Positions 16,199 to 24,697 of a stretch of DNA of 64,000 nt are shown here, piece after piece. The position numbers and the translations under genes are program-made. Positions within the stretch are counted from its first letter, which is position 1, and every line of letters begins with the position of its first letter. Origin of the DNA: Mycolicibacterium moriokaense (GTDB taxonomy: Bacteria; Actinomycetota; Actinomycetes; Mycobacteriales; Mycobacteriaceae); assembly GCF_003201655.1 (NCBI RefSeq), contig NZ_QJJU01000011.1:124001-188000 (forward strand), read 5' to 3'. The notes under the pieces were generated by a model. The model was not told where the DNA came from. It searched no databases and saw only the letters and a program-made list of their open reading frames with translations.

Positions 16199-17407
16199 CT
16201 AATTCCCCGTTCCCAATCGCACGGGCATTCTCTTGACGCCGGGCACCATCGTGGCCCGCATCCGGTCGACGTCGCCCACCAGCTCGAGCTTGGGATATCG
16301 CCCAAGCAACACCTCGAAGAAGACGCGAGCTTCAAGCCGGGCCAGCTGCGCCCCGACGCACGAGTGCTCACCACAACCGAAGGCGATGTGCGGATTCGGA
16401 TGGCGGTCGATCTTGAACTCCTCGGCATCGGCGCCGAAGATCTCCTCGTCGCGGTTGGCCGAGCCGTAGAGCATCACGACCATGTCACCCTCGCGGATGA
16501 GCTGCCCGCGTATCTCGACGTCGGCCATCGCAGCCCGGGCCATATGCGTCACCGGGCTGCACCAACGCAGCATCTCCTCCACCGCGCCACCGATCAGCGT
16601 GGGGTCCTCGACGAGCCGGTCGCATTCGTCAGGATGATCGATGAGCGCCAACGTCCCCAGCGCGATCAGGTTGCGGGTCGTTTCGTTGCCCGCCACTAGC
16701 AACAGGAACGCGAAGTTCAGCAGGTCTTCGTTGGTCAGCTTGGCGCCGTCGACCTCCGCCGTGCTCAGGACCGACAGCATGTCGTCCCTTGGCTCGGCGC
16801 GGCGAGCCGCGATCAGCTGCTGGAAGTACTCGAACAGCTCGCCGATCGCCACGAACGAATCGAGCTCTATCTCCGGATCGGCGTTGCCCGTACATGCGTC
16901 AGACCACCTGCGGAACCTTTCCCAGTCATCCGGTGGGGCGCCGAGCAACTCGGCGATCATCCGGGTGGGTAAGGGCGCCGCAAGCGATTCGGCGAACTCG
17001 ACGGTGGACGCGGATCGGACCTCGTCGAGAACGCCGTGGACGATCTCGCGCACCTTCGGCTCAAGAATCGCGACCTGCCGCCGGGTGAACCCCGTGTTGA
17101 TCAGCTTGCGAAGCTGACGGTGTCGTGGCGGGTCGGTGAAGATGAGGTTGCCGTCCTGCACCGGGTTCGGCATCACGGGGTCGGGGATGGTGATGCCCTT
17201 GGTCGAGGAGAACTTGCCGGGGTTGGTGGACACGTACCGGATGTCCTCGTACTTCAGCAGCGCCCAGAACTTGGTGACGTCGTTCCAGCACACCGGCTCG
17301 CTCGCGCGCAGCTCCTTGTACGCCGGGTACGGATCGCCTGCGAAGAAGTCGGGCGAGTGCAGAGGGTATGAGGTACGCAGCGTGACCTCCCTCGACACAA
17401 ACGGCAT
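16199..17407 (-). CDS. Cytochrome P450 of the CYP125/CYP142-like group
   Basis: A 402-residue soluble bacterial P450. The I-helix motif is LLVAGNETTRN, the ExxR is in EEMLRW, and the haem cysteine is C350 in FGCGEHSCVGAQLARLE. It heads an igr-like operon as cyp125 does, but its N-terminus differs from CYP125 as I recall it, so I leave the subfamily open. Expected role: terminal hydroxylation of an alkyl side chain, with aldehyde and acid forms following through the divergent aldehyde dehydrogenase. Redox partners are not in the window. Confidence 0.85.
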   Translation of the reverse strand: MPFVSREVTLRTSYPLHSPDFFAGDPYPAYKELRASEPVCWNDVTKFWALLKYEDIRYVSTNPGKFSSTKGITIPDPVMPNPVQDGNLIFTDPPRHRQLRKLINTGFTRRQVAILEPKVREIVHGVLDEVRSASTVEFAESLAAPLPTRMIAELLGAPPDDWERFRRWSDACTGNADPEIELDSFVAIGELFEYFQQLIAARRAEPRDDMLSVLSTAEVDGAKLTNEDLLNFAFLLLVAGNETTRNLIALGTLALIDHPDECDRLVEDPTLIGGAVEEMLRWCSPVTHMARAAMADVEIRGQLIREGDMVVMLYGSANRDEEIFGADAEEFKIDRHPNPHIAFGCGEHSCVGAQLARLEARVFFEVLLGRYPKLELVGDVDRMRATMVPGVKRMPVRLGTGN

Positions 17408-17416
17408 CAGACATAT

Positions 17417-17428
17417 CAGATCAATCTG
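17417..17428. promoter_or_regulatory. Inverted repeat CAGAT-CA-ATCTG in P450 leader
   Basis: A perfect 5-2-5 inverted repeat 10 bases upstream of the P450 start (transcription leftward). Together with palindromes at 17487-17497 (TTGAT-T-ATCAA) and 17537-17546 (GGTGTACACC) it makes the 174-base divergent region a probable control point. The TetR at the end of the operon is a candidate binder. Confidence 0.35.
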
Positions 17429-17581
17429 TCCGACAACCTCTGTGTCTACTTGATCGCGCCAGTGCTGTCAATGCTCGGTAATTCTCTTGATTATCAATTG
17501 AGTTGGTCGAGCACGATTGACGTGGCCAGTCCGACAGGTGTACACCAAGTGTTGATCCGCTGACTTCGGTGAGGAAACGAT

Positions 17582-19045
17582 ATGGCCGACCCGCGTCCAC
17601 TCCTCGATTCATATGGGCTCTACATCGACGGCCGGTGGGTTGACCCCGTGAGCCGCCGCTACGACGACATCTCTCCGGCGACGGAGGCGGTGATCGCCAA
17701 GGCGCCCGACGCCAGCCTGGCCGATGTCGACGCGGCGATTGCCGCCGCGCGGCGAGCGTTCGACTCCGGGCCGTGGGCCGACGCCGCGCCCGAGGAGCGG
17801 GCAGGGTGTCTCAACCAGCTTGGCAACGCGCTGATGCAGCACGCCGACGAGTTTTTCGGGCTGTCGCAGGCCGAGTGGGGTTGTATCGCGAACGAGCGTT
17901 TGATCCAGATAGACGGCCCTGCGTTCATGGCGATGAACGCAGGCGAACTCGCCGTGCAGCTCACCGACCAGCCGATCAACGCGTTCGGAGCCGCAGGCAC
18001 CACGCTGCTTCGCCATGAGCCGCTGGGTGTCGTGTCGATCCTGACGCCGTGGAACTTCCCGCACAGCCTCAACGTGATGAAGGTGAGTCGAGCGTTGGCT
18101 GCAGGCAACACCGTGGTGCTCAAGCCCTCACCTCTGACGCCGCTTGCGGGCCTGGCGCTCGCGCGAATCATCGATGAGCACACCGATATTCCTCCCGGCG
18201 TCGTCAACGTCGTCACCCCAAGCAGCATCGACGCGAGCAAGCTGCTGACTACCGACCCGCGAATCGACATGGTCAGTTTCACGGGCAGCTCTGCCGTCGG
18301 CCGCGAGGTGATGGCCGCCGCGGGCGGCACCATGAAGCGGATCCTGCTCGAGTGCGGAGGAAAGTCGGCAGGCATCTTTCTCGACGACGTCGAGGTGACC
18401 GACGAACTGCTGGAACGGATCCTGTTCGACGGCTGTTCGCTGCACGCCGGGCAGGCATGCATCCTGCAAAGCCGCCTACTTCTACCGGACAAGCTCCATG
18501 ACGAAGTCGTCGACAGGCTTGTGGAGTTGGCCGGCAGCGTAAAGGTCGGCGACCCAACCGATCCCGAGGTGCAGATGGGACCGCTCATCAGCAGCGCTCA
18601 ACGTGAGCGCGTTGAGGCGCACGTCGCGTCAGCGGTGAATGACGGCGCGACGCTCGTTGTCGGCGGCCGCCGCCCTCCCGGGCTTGACAAAGGCTTCTAC
18701 TACCAGCCGACGATTCTGATTGACGTCACCCCGGACGCACCCATCGCCCAGGAGGAAGTGTTCGGACCCGTGCTGACCGTGCTTCGCTACCGCGACGACG
18801 ACGACGCGGTGGCGATCGCCAACAACTCGCAATACGGGCTGTCCGGCGCGGTCTGGGGCGCTGACGTCGACCGCGCGGTGGCGGTCGCACGCTGTGTACG
18901 CACCGGACAGATCGCCGTAAATGGTTGCATCCCAGGCGATGCGCCATTCGGCGGTTTCAAGCAGAGCGGCCTGGGCCGGGAAGGTGGTGGGTTACCGGGG
19001 CTGCACCACTACATGGAACCGAAGGCCATCGGGATACCGGCGTGA
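17582..19045 (+). CDS. NAD(P)-dependent aldehyde dehydrogenase
   Basis: A 487-residue ALDH-superfamily enzyme. TPWNFPHSLN and GSSAVGREV line the cofactor site, E257 in LLECGGKSAG is the general base and C293 in HAGQACILQ the nucleophile, 36 residues apart as usual. The start follows GAGGAAACG. It overlaps the CoA-transferase gene by 4 bases. Likely role: oxidise the aldehyde formed after P450 hydroxylation to the acid that the CoA-transferase then activates. Confidence 0.9.
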   Translation: MADPRPLLDSYGLYIDGRWVDPVSRRYDDISPATEAVIAKAPDASLADVDAAIAAARRAFDSGPWADAAPEERAGCLNQLGNALMQHADEFFGLSQAEWGCIANERLIQIDGPAFMAMNAGELAVQLTDQPINAFGAAGTTLLRHEPLGVVSILTPWNFPHSLNVMKVSRALAAGNTVVLKPSPLTPLAGLALARIIDEHTDIPPGVVNVVTPSSIDASKLLTTDPRIDMVSFTGSSAVGREVMAAAGGTMKRILLECGGKSAGIFLDDVEVTDELLERILFDGCSLHAGQACILQSRLLLPDKLHDEVVDRLVELAGSVKVGDPTDPEVQMGPLISSAQRERVEAHVASAVNDGATLVVGGRRPPGLDKGFYYQPTILIDVTPDAPIAQEEVFGPVLTVLRYRDDDDAVAIANNSQYGLSGAVWGADVDRAVAVARCVRTGQIAVNGCIPGDAPFGGFKQSGLGREGGGLPGLHHYMEPKAIGIPA

Positions 19046-21396
19046 CGGCACCCTTAGAGGGGCTGCGCGTCGTCGAGATCGCCGGGGACATCGCGGGACC
19101 GTATTGCACAAAGCTACTCGTCGACCTCGGCGCCGTCGTCACGAAGATCGAGCCGCCGTCTGGGGATCCGCTGCGCCGGTGGGGCCCGTTTCCCGGTGGC
19201 GCGCCTGATCCCAGTCGGTCGGGGATGTTCGAGTATCTGAATGCTGGAAAGCGTGGCGCCACATTGGATCTTGAGTGCGATGTGGCCGCCGCAGGCAAGC
19301 TGATCGCTCAGGCGCATCTGCTGGTCGACGGAATGCACCCGGGGACACTGGACCGCGTGGGACTCGACACCGATGCGTTGCAGGCTCTCAACCCCGGCCT
19401 CGTCGTCGTTCGCATCTCGGACTTCGGACAGAACGGACCGTTGCGCGACCGCGATGCCACACCATTGACCGTGCAGGCGGCGTCAGGTTGGGTCAACAAC
19501 AGGGATCCCGGCAGGCCGCCTGTGCAGGCCGGTGCTAGGGTCTCCGAGTACGTCGCAGGTGGGTACGCCGCGCTTGGTGCCATGACCGCACTAAGAACCC
19601 TGTCCACCAACACAAGTCGGATCATCGAGGTCGACGTGTCCGTGCTCGAGTCGCTGTTGTCGACGCTTCCGTACCCGATGCTGATGGCCGAAAAGATGCG
19701 CAGTCTCCGGATGCCGCCCAACACCAAATCGGCACTGATGATGGGAATCGTCCGCGCCGCCGACGGCTGGCTCGGGATCAACTGTCTGACGGGACAGCAT
19801 TGGCTCGACGCGTGCGCGATGCTCGGACTACCCGAGTATGGAGAACTGCAGATTCCCGCCATGCTCGGCGGGCCGGAACGCGGTGAGTTCTTCGAGAAGG
19901 CCCAGCCATGGCTTTCGGCGCAAACCGTGGCCGAGATCGTCGAATTGAGCCAGGCGATGCGGGTTCCCGCCTCGCCCGTCAACGACGGTGCAATGGCGTT
20001 GGAATGCGCCCAATATGTCGAACGTGGTTTCTTCGTCGATGCCGGTGGCGCCGATTGGTCGTTCCGCCGGCCTGGCGCGCCGTTCCGCCTTTCGAAGTCC
20101 CCGGTGCTACCGCCCCGACCCGCGCCCACTCTGGGTTCTCGCGCTTCCGTCGACAGTGCTTCACTCGATCGCGTGAGTGCCGGCGTAGCGGCGGATGCGT
20201 CGGCGCCATTCGGGGGCATCAAAGTGCTTGACCTGACGACGTTCTGGGCCGGTGCGTACCTCACGTGCTATCTCGGTGCGTTCGGCGCCGACATCGTGAA
20301 AGTGGAGTCGATCCAGCGACCCGACGGGCACCGCTATTCGGGTGCGTGGGCGTACGAGGGCGACGATTGGTACGAGCGAAGCGGGATGTGGCAGGGCACC
20401 AACCTCAACAAGCGCGATATCACCCTGGATCTCACATCCGATCAGGGACGCGACCTCATTCGCAGGCTTGTCCGCGATGCGGATGTCGTCGTGGAGAATT
20501 TCTCGCCGCGAGTGATTGAGCACTTCGGGCTGGACTACGAGTCGCTGGTAGAGCTGAAGTCCGACGTGATTCTCGTGCGCATGCCCGGGTTCGGCCTACA
20601 GGGGCCGTGGCGCGACTACGTCGGCTGGGCACTCAACTTCGAGCAGACATCGGGTATGTCGGCGGTCACCGGATACGCCGACGGTCCGCCGTGCAACCTG
20701 CAGGGTCCCGCCGACCCCATTGTCGGGGTGCATGCAGGTGTGGCCCTGCTCGCTGCGCTCGAGCATCGGCGCAGGACCGGTGAAGGCCAACTCGTTGAGG
20801 TCGCGCAGATCGAGGTCGCGGCGTGCGTCACTGCCGAGCCGGTGATCGAATACTCGATGAACGGGAATGTCCGCCCGCGCGAGGGCAATCGCAGCCGGGG
20901 ATATCTTCAGGGTGTCTACCCGACAGCTGCCGACGATGCATGGGTGGCGCTGTCTGTGCGCGACGACGCCGACTGGGCGCAGATGGTCGAAGCGATGGCG
21001 CGACCCGACCTGCGTGGGCGGAGTCTGGCGCACGACGAGTTCGACGCGGTGGTTGCCGATTGGACGCGAACCCATACCGCTGCTGACATCGTCAATATCC
21101 TTGGTGCGCGGCATGTTCCAGCGGAGCAGGTGCTGACGGCCGAGCAGATGTACGAGTTACCCCAACTCGACGCGCGCGGGTATTACCAAGAGGTTGTACA
21201 CCCCCTCACCGGGCCACACCGCTATCCGGGTTGGCCGTTCACGATCACACCTGGACCCGCCCACCACCATCGCTTCGCGCCGCCGACACTCGGACAGCAC
21301 AACGAGGAGATCCTGCGGGGTCTCGGCCTCACCGATGACGAACTCGACGACTTGCGCGCTCGTCAGGTGATCGGCGAGAGCGCGCTCAACGCATAG
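19042..21396 (+). CDS. Tandem-domain CaiB/BaiF (class III) CoA-transferase
   Basis: A 784-residue protein made of two CaiB/BaiF domains: first about residues 1-370 (TAPLEGLRVVEIAG), second about 390-784 (GGIKVLDLTTFWAGAYLT). The GTG at 19042 overlaps the ALDH stop and begins exactly at the conserved domain, so I chose it over upstream codons. In the second domain D558 (GPADPIVGVHAG) is positioned as the catalytic Asp that forms an acyl anhydride; the equivalent place in the first domain reads RVSEYVAGG, with no Asp. It probably moves CoA onto the acid made by the ALDH. Confidence 0.85.
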   Translation: MTAPLEGLRVVEIAGDIAGPYCTKLLVDLGAVVTKIEPPSGDPLRRWGPFPGGAPDPSRSGMFEYLNAGKRGATLDLECDVAAAGKLIAQAHLLVDGMHPGTLDRVGLDTDALQALNPGLVVVRISDFGQNGPLRDRDATPLTVQAASGWVNNRDPGRPPVQAGARVSEYVAGGYAALGAMTALRTLSTNTSRIIEVDVSVLESLLSTLPYPMLMAEKMRSLRMPPNTKSALMMGIVRAADGWLGINCLTGQHWLDACAMLGLPEYGELQIPAMLGGPERGEFFEKAQPWLSAQTVAEIVELSQAMRVPASPVNDGAMALECAQYVERGFFVDAGGADWSFRRPGAPFRLSKSPVLPPRPAPTLGSRASVDSASLDRVSAGVAADASAPFGGIKVLDLTTFWAGAYLTCYLGAFGADIVKVESIQRPDGHRYSGAWAYEGDDWYERSGMWQGTNLNKRDITLDLTSDQGRDLIRRLVRDADVVVENFSPRVIEHFGLDYESLVELKSDVILVRMPGFGLQGPWRDYVGWALNFEQTSGMSAVTGYADGPPCNLQGPADPIVGVHAGVALLAALEHRRRTGEGQLVEVAQIEVAACVTAEPVIEYSMNGNVRPREGNRSRGYLQGVYPTAADDAWVALSVRDDADWAQMVEAMARPDLRGRSLAHDEFDAVVADWTRTHTAADIVNILGARHVPAEQVLTAEQMYELPQLDARGYYQEVVHPLTGPHRYPGWPFTITPGPAHHHRFAPPTLGQHNEEILRGLGLTDDELDDLRARQVIGESALNA

Positions 21397-21398
21397 CG

Positions 21399-22967
21399 TC
21401 AGGCGGCGTTACTCGTCGATCCCTGCGACTGGCTCTGCGAGGGCGTGCCACTCGGCTTCGAGTCACTGGATTCAGAACTCGGCGTCGACGTATCCGGTTT
21501 CTTGGGGGTGAAAAGGCCCATGACGCCCTCGGCCAGCTGCGTGAAGAGGTCCTTCTTGGGCGTGGTGGTCTTGGTGGTGGTGTCCGGGGTGACCTTGTGG
21601 CCGTCCTCGGTAACCTTCCCAAGCGTCGGCCCGGAGTTGGACAGGGTGGACACCGGCGGTTCGGTCGTGGTCGTCCCCGAGCCGGAGGGCTCCTGCCCCT
21701 GTGCCGTGTCCGTGGTTCCGGCGGGCGTCGGATCGCTGTTCACCAACGACAGCTGCGAATCGTTAGGCAGTGACTTGGCGTTGATCGATGGCGAGTTTGT
21801 CTTAGCCAACGGAGAGGGGGTCGTGGACAACGGGGAGGGGATCGAGCCGGGGATCGACTCGACGCCGGTGACAACATTGGTCACGCCTTGTCCGATCGCG
21901 CCAGGAACGCCTGCGACCGTCTCGAGGACCTTGCCAGGCGGCGTGATCAACGAAAACTGAACGGGCGTTTCGGGATTGAGATTTGCGCGGTCGGTGTAGC
22001 CCATGTCCACGAACAACCGCACCAGCGGCTCGATGCTGCCCAGCACCGGTTCGGTGAGTGGCGTCAATTGCAGGATGCCCGCGATCTGCCGTACCGGCGC
22101 GAACAACGGTAGATGCGCCGCCGGAACGAAGACATAGGTGTCCTTTCCGCCCGCGCTGTTCGTTACGGTTTTCACCAAGACAGGCGTGGTGCCGCCGCCG
22201 GTAAGGGGGTTGTAGTCGACGCTGTCGTAGTACTGGTCGGGGTGGACGTACATGACGGCGACGAGGCTGTTCGCCAGCGAGAGCGGGTTGAAGTAGGCGG
22301 GGAAATCCCCGTACGGGTCGTATTCGTTGGTCACATATGTGGTGTTGTAGGGCGACGGTTGCGCGGCGCCGTTCGACGAGACGAAGAACGGAATGTTCAG
22401 GCCGGGGAGTCGGCTGAAAATGCCCCCGTTGGGGACATTCGGCGACGCGATCATCACCCACAGCAATCCGGGCTTGGTCGGGTCATTGGTGGCGTTGAGG
22501 GGCGGCGCGCCCGGATCGGAGGGATCAAGATTGCGTCGCACCTTCTCGGCGACGATCGTGCCTTCCGAATAGCCGACCACCATCAGGAACTGACCGGTAT
22601 TTGCCGGGTCTCGCACCGCGCCGTCCAGCACCGGGACCCCGGCATTCACGCTGTTGTCGATGTCAAAACCCGCCGGATAGTGAATCGGAATGTAGGTGAA
22701 CGTCGGCGGAAGCGCGTTCCCATTGAGTTTGTTCGGGACGTTCGCAGCGTCCGGGTCGCCGCGCCCACCGATGCCGATGGTCGCCGCTGCAAGTTGCACC
22801 TGTGGGATGTCCGCCGTGCTGTTGGTCGCATGTCCGAACACGAGCACCGTCGACAATGCCGCCGCCGTCGTGCCGAGGAAGATCGCTGAGGGCGTCTTCC
22901 GCCGCTTCCGGACCGTCCGCTTCGACGAGAAGGCTGGACGATTTTTGGACTGGCGATGCTTTGCCAC
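21399..22967 (-). CDS. Secreted PE-PPE-domain serine hydrolase with Ser/Thr/Pro-rich tail
   Basis: A 522-residue protein without PE or PPE N-terminal domains. A basic N-terminus is followed by a hydrophobic segment (about residues 27-45) for export or anchoring. The PE-PPE alpha/beta-hydrolase domain (about 60-340) carries GYSEG with nucleophile S134. Residues 375-522 are low-complexity Ser/Thr/Pro/Lys and probably lie in the cell wall. Relatives act as esterases or acyltransferases on envelope lipids. The ends of this gene and the CoA-transferase are only 2 bases apart. Confidence 0.85.
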   Translation of the reverse strand: MAKHRQSKNRPAFSSKRTVRKRRKTPSAIFLGTTAAALSTVLVFGHATNSTADIPQVQLAAATIGIGGRGDPDAANVPNKLNGNALPPTFTYIPIHYPAGFDIDNSVNAGVPVLDGAVRDPANTGQFLMVVGYSEGTIVAEKVRRNLDPSDPGAPPLNATNDPTKPGLLWVMIASPNVPNGGIFSRLPGLNIPFFVSSNGAAQPSPYNTTYVTNEYDPYGDFPAYFNPLSLANSLVAVMYVHPDQYYDSVDYNPLTGGGTTPVLVKTVTNSAGGKDTYVFVPAAHLPLFAPVRQIAGILQLTPLTEPVLGSIEPLVRLFVDMGYTDRANLNPETPVQFSLITPPGKVLETVAGVPGAIGQGVTNVVTGVESIPGSIPSPLSTTPSPLAKTNSPSINAKSLPNDSQLSLVNSDPTPAGTTDTAQGQEPSGSGTTTTEPPVSTLSNSGPTLGKVTEDGHKVTPDTTTKTTTPKKDLFTQLAEGVMGLFTPKKPDTSTPSSESSDSKPSGTPSQSQSQGSTSNAA

Positions 22968-23071
22968 GTAGGCCCCCTCACGGTCGCCGCGATGTCCGCC
23001 GTGGATCGAACGCTAGCGTATGACTACGGAAATTGGCTGCTGAATCGGTACGAAACATTCGATCTGCACCA

Positions 23072-24610
23072 TTAGCTGGAAGGTTCCTCGGGACTTAGCT
23101 CGTCCGCCATGGCGCTTTGCACCAGCGACCAGTACTTCTGTTCGCGGTCAGTCAGGTCATTCGATGCGATTGCGCCGAACGCAGCGGCATCGCGGGCGAA
23201 CCGGGCTGGGGCGTCGGGAAGCGCATCCGGGCCGTCGAGACGGAAGCAGCTCGGCGTGAGTGGGCCGAATAGCAAGGCACGGCGTAGGTGCGGCCAATTG
23301 AGCAGGTTCGGCTCGACGCCTGCGGCTCTCGCGAAGGTCAGAGCAGTGAGGTTCATCCGGGTTCGCTGCGACATTCCGCGTCGCGAACGATACGCATCAA
23401 CAGCCGACCGCTGGACTACCTCGCTGGTCGCAGGGATAGCGCCACCCCAGGTGTAGGCGATCCACCTTGCCTGAAGTTCAAGCGGCACAAAGTATCCGCC
23501 CGACTGATCCCACATTCCCACAAAGGCGAGACCTGGCAGATCGGGGTGGAAGGTGTACCGGTCCGCGTCCAGATGCACCGCGTCCAGGTCAACAATCGCG
23601 CGAATCTCCTCGCTCAGATACGGCAGGTGCAGGTCGAACCCGGTGCCGAAGACGATTCCGTCGAACTCTTCGACGTTTCCGTGGGCGAAGGTCACGGTCG
23701 AGTTCGCGACGGACTCCATCCACGGCCGCACCGTGATGAGGCCCTCCGCCACGAGCGGTAGGTACTGCTGGCTCAGGGTGACCCCGGCGGCGAACAGCGA
23801 AGGGTCGGGCGCCGGAGCACCGTACTGCTCTGGGCTTCCGCCCGCCTCGACAACGATCTCTTTCAGCTGCCGGTCGACCTCTGCTCCGGGGAGGCACTCG
23901 TTCGCCAAGGTTCCGTATCGCGTGAACATCCGATGGCCGGAGGGCACTCCTGCGGCGAACTTAGGCAGCACGTAGCGCTGCCGCCGCTGGGCGACGACGA
24001 CGCGGGTGGCGCCGAGCTGGGCGACGTCGGCGGCGATCTCCAGCGCGCTGATCGCGCCGCCGGCGACGAGAACTCGCTTGCCGCAGTAGGGCTCGTGTCC
24101 CCGGTACTGGTAGGTCGAGATCACTCCGGCCGAGCCTGCGAAGGTATCGAGACCGGAAACGGCTGGGATGGCGGGGGACTGGAACCTGCCGGTCGCCACC
24201 ACCACTTTCTCGAAGCGCTCGGTCGTGCCTGCGTGGCCGACCAGCCACCCGGCGTTGTCTCGGCTGAGGAGTTCGACCCGAGTACCGAACCGGATGCGTG
24301 ACACGAGGCCGAACATCTCGGCGTAGCGATACAGGTAGTCGAGGATGTCGCGGGCCGGTGGATAGACGAGGTCGTTCTCAGGCTCGAGGTCGCTGAACGC
24401 CGTCGTGATGCCACTGGTGTTGGTATGCATCGTCGGCCACACACCACTGACGTCACCGAGACCGGTCCACTGGCCGCCCAGCATCGGAGCCCGCTCGAAG
24501 ATCGTCGGCTCGAATCCCTGCGACAACAGCCAACGCGCCGCAGCCAGCCCGCCGGGTCCGGCACCAATGACCGCGACGCTTCCCGCCATCCGGGAACTGT
24601 CGCATGGCAC
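23072..24610 (-). CDS. FAD-dependent flavin-containing monooxygenase
   Basis: A 512-residue FMO-like enzyme. VAVIGAGPGGLAAARWL binds FAD at the N-terminus, GAISALEIAADVAQLG binds NADPH in the middle, and FGTGFDLHLPYL is the FATGY-like motif. The preferred start is GTG at 24610, although ATG at 24589, just before the FAD loop, is possible. Expected reaction is hydroxylation or Baeyer-Villiger oxidation of a lipophilic ketone or heteroatom. It diverges from the LLM gene over 87 bases, which suggests joint control. Confidence 0.8.
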   Translation of the reverse strand: MPCDSSRMAGSVAVIGAGPGGLAAARWLLSQGFEPTIFERAPMLGGQWTGLGDVSGVWPTMHTNTSGITTAFSDLEPENDLVYPPARDILDYLYRYAEMFGLVSRIRFGTRVELLSRDNAGWLVGHAGTTERFEKVVVATGRFQSPAIPAVSGLDTFAGSAGVISTYQYRGHEPYCGKRVLVAGGAISALEIAADVAQLGATRVVVAQRRQRYVLPKFAAGVPSGHRMFTRYGTLANECLPGAEVDRQLKEIVVEAGGSPEQYGAPAPDPSLFAAGVTLSQQYLPLVAEGLITVRPWMESVANSTVTFAHGNVEEFDGIVFGTGFDLHLPYLSEEIRAIVDLDAVHLDADRYTFHPDLPGLAFVGMWDQSGGYFVPLELQARWIAYTWGGAIPATSEVVQRSAVDAYRSRRGMSQRTRMNLTALTFARAAGVEPNLLNWPHLRRALLFGPLTPSCFRLDGPDALPDAPARFARDAAAFGAIASNDLTDREQKYWSLVQSAMADELSPEEPSS

Positions 24611-24697
24611 TCACCCAGCTGCGGCTCTTTTGATCGCGTCATCAAGTGACGATGCCCGCGTTAAGGTCCGAAGTATCCCGAGCGCAAGGAGACGCTG

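Noticed and set aside
16199..17407. Naming the P450 cyp125 and the operon the true cholesterol igr operon
   Set aside because: Operon content fits, but the P450 N-terminus differs from CYP125 as I recall it, the ChsH2 halves are split and the FadE order is changed; a paralogous operon is safer.
21399..22967. A PE or PPE protein linked to type VII secretion
   Set aside because: The PE-PPE alpha/beta-hydrolase domain is present, but the PE/PPE N-terminal helical domain is missing; the N-terminus looks like a general export signal or anchor.
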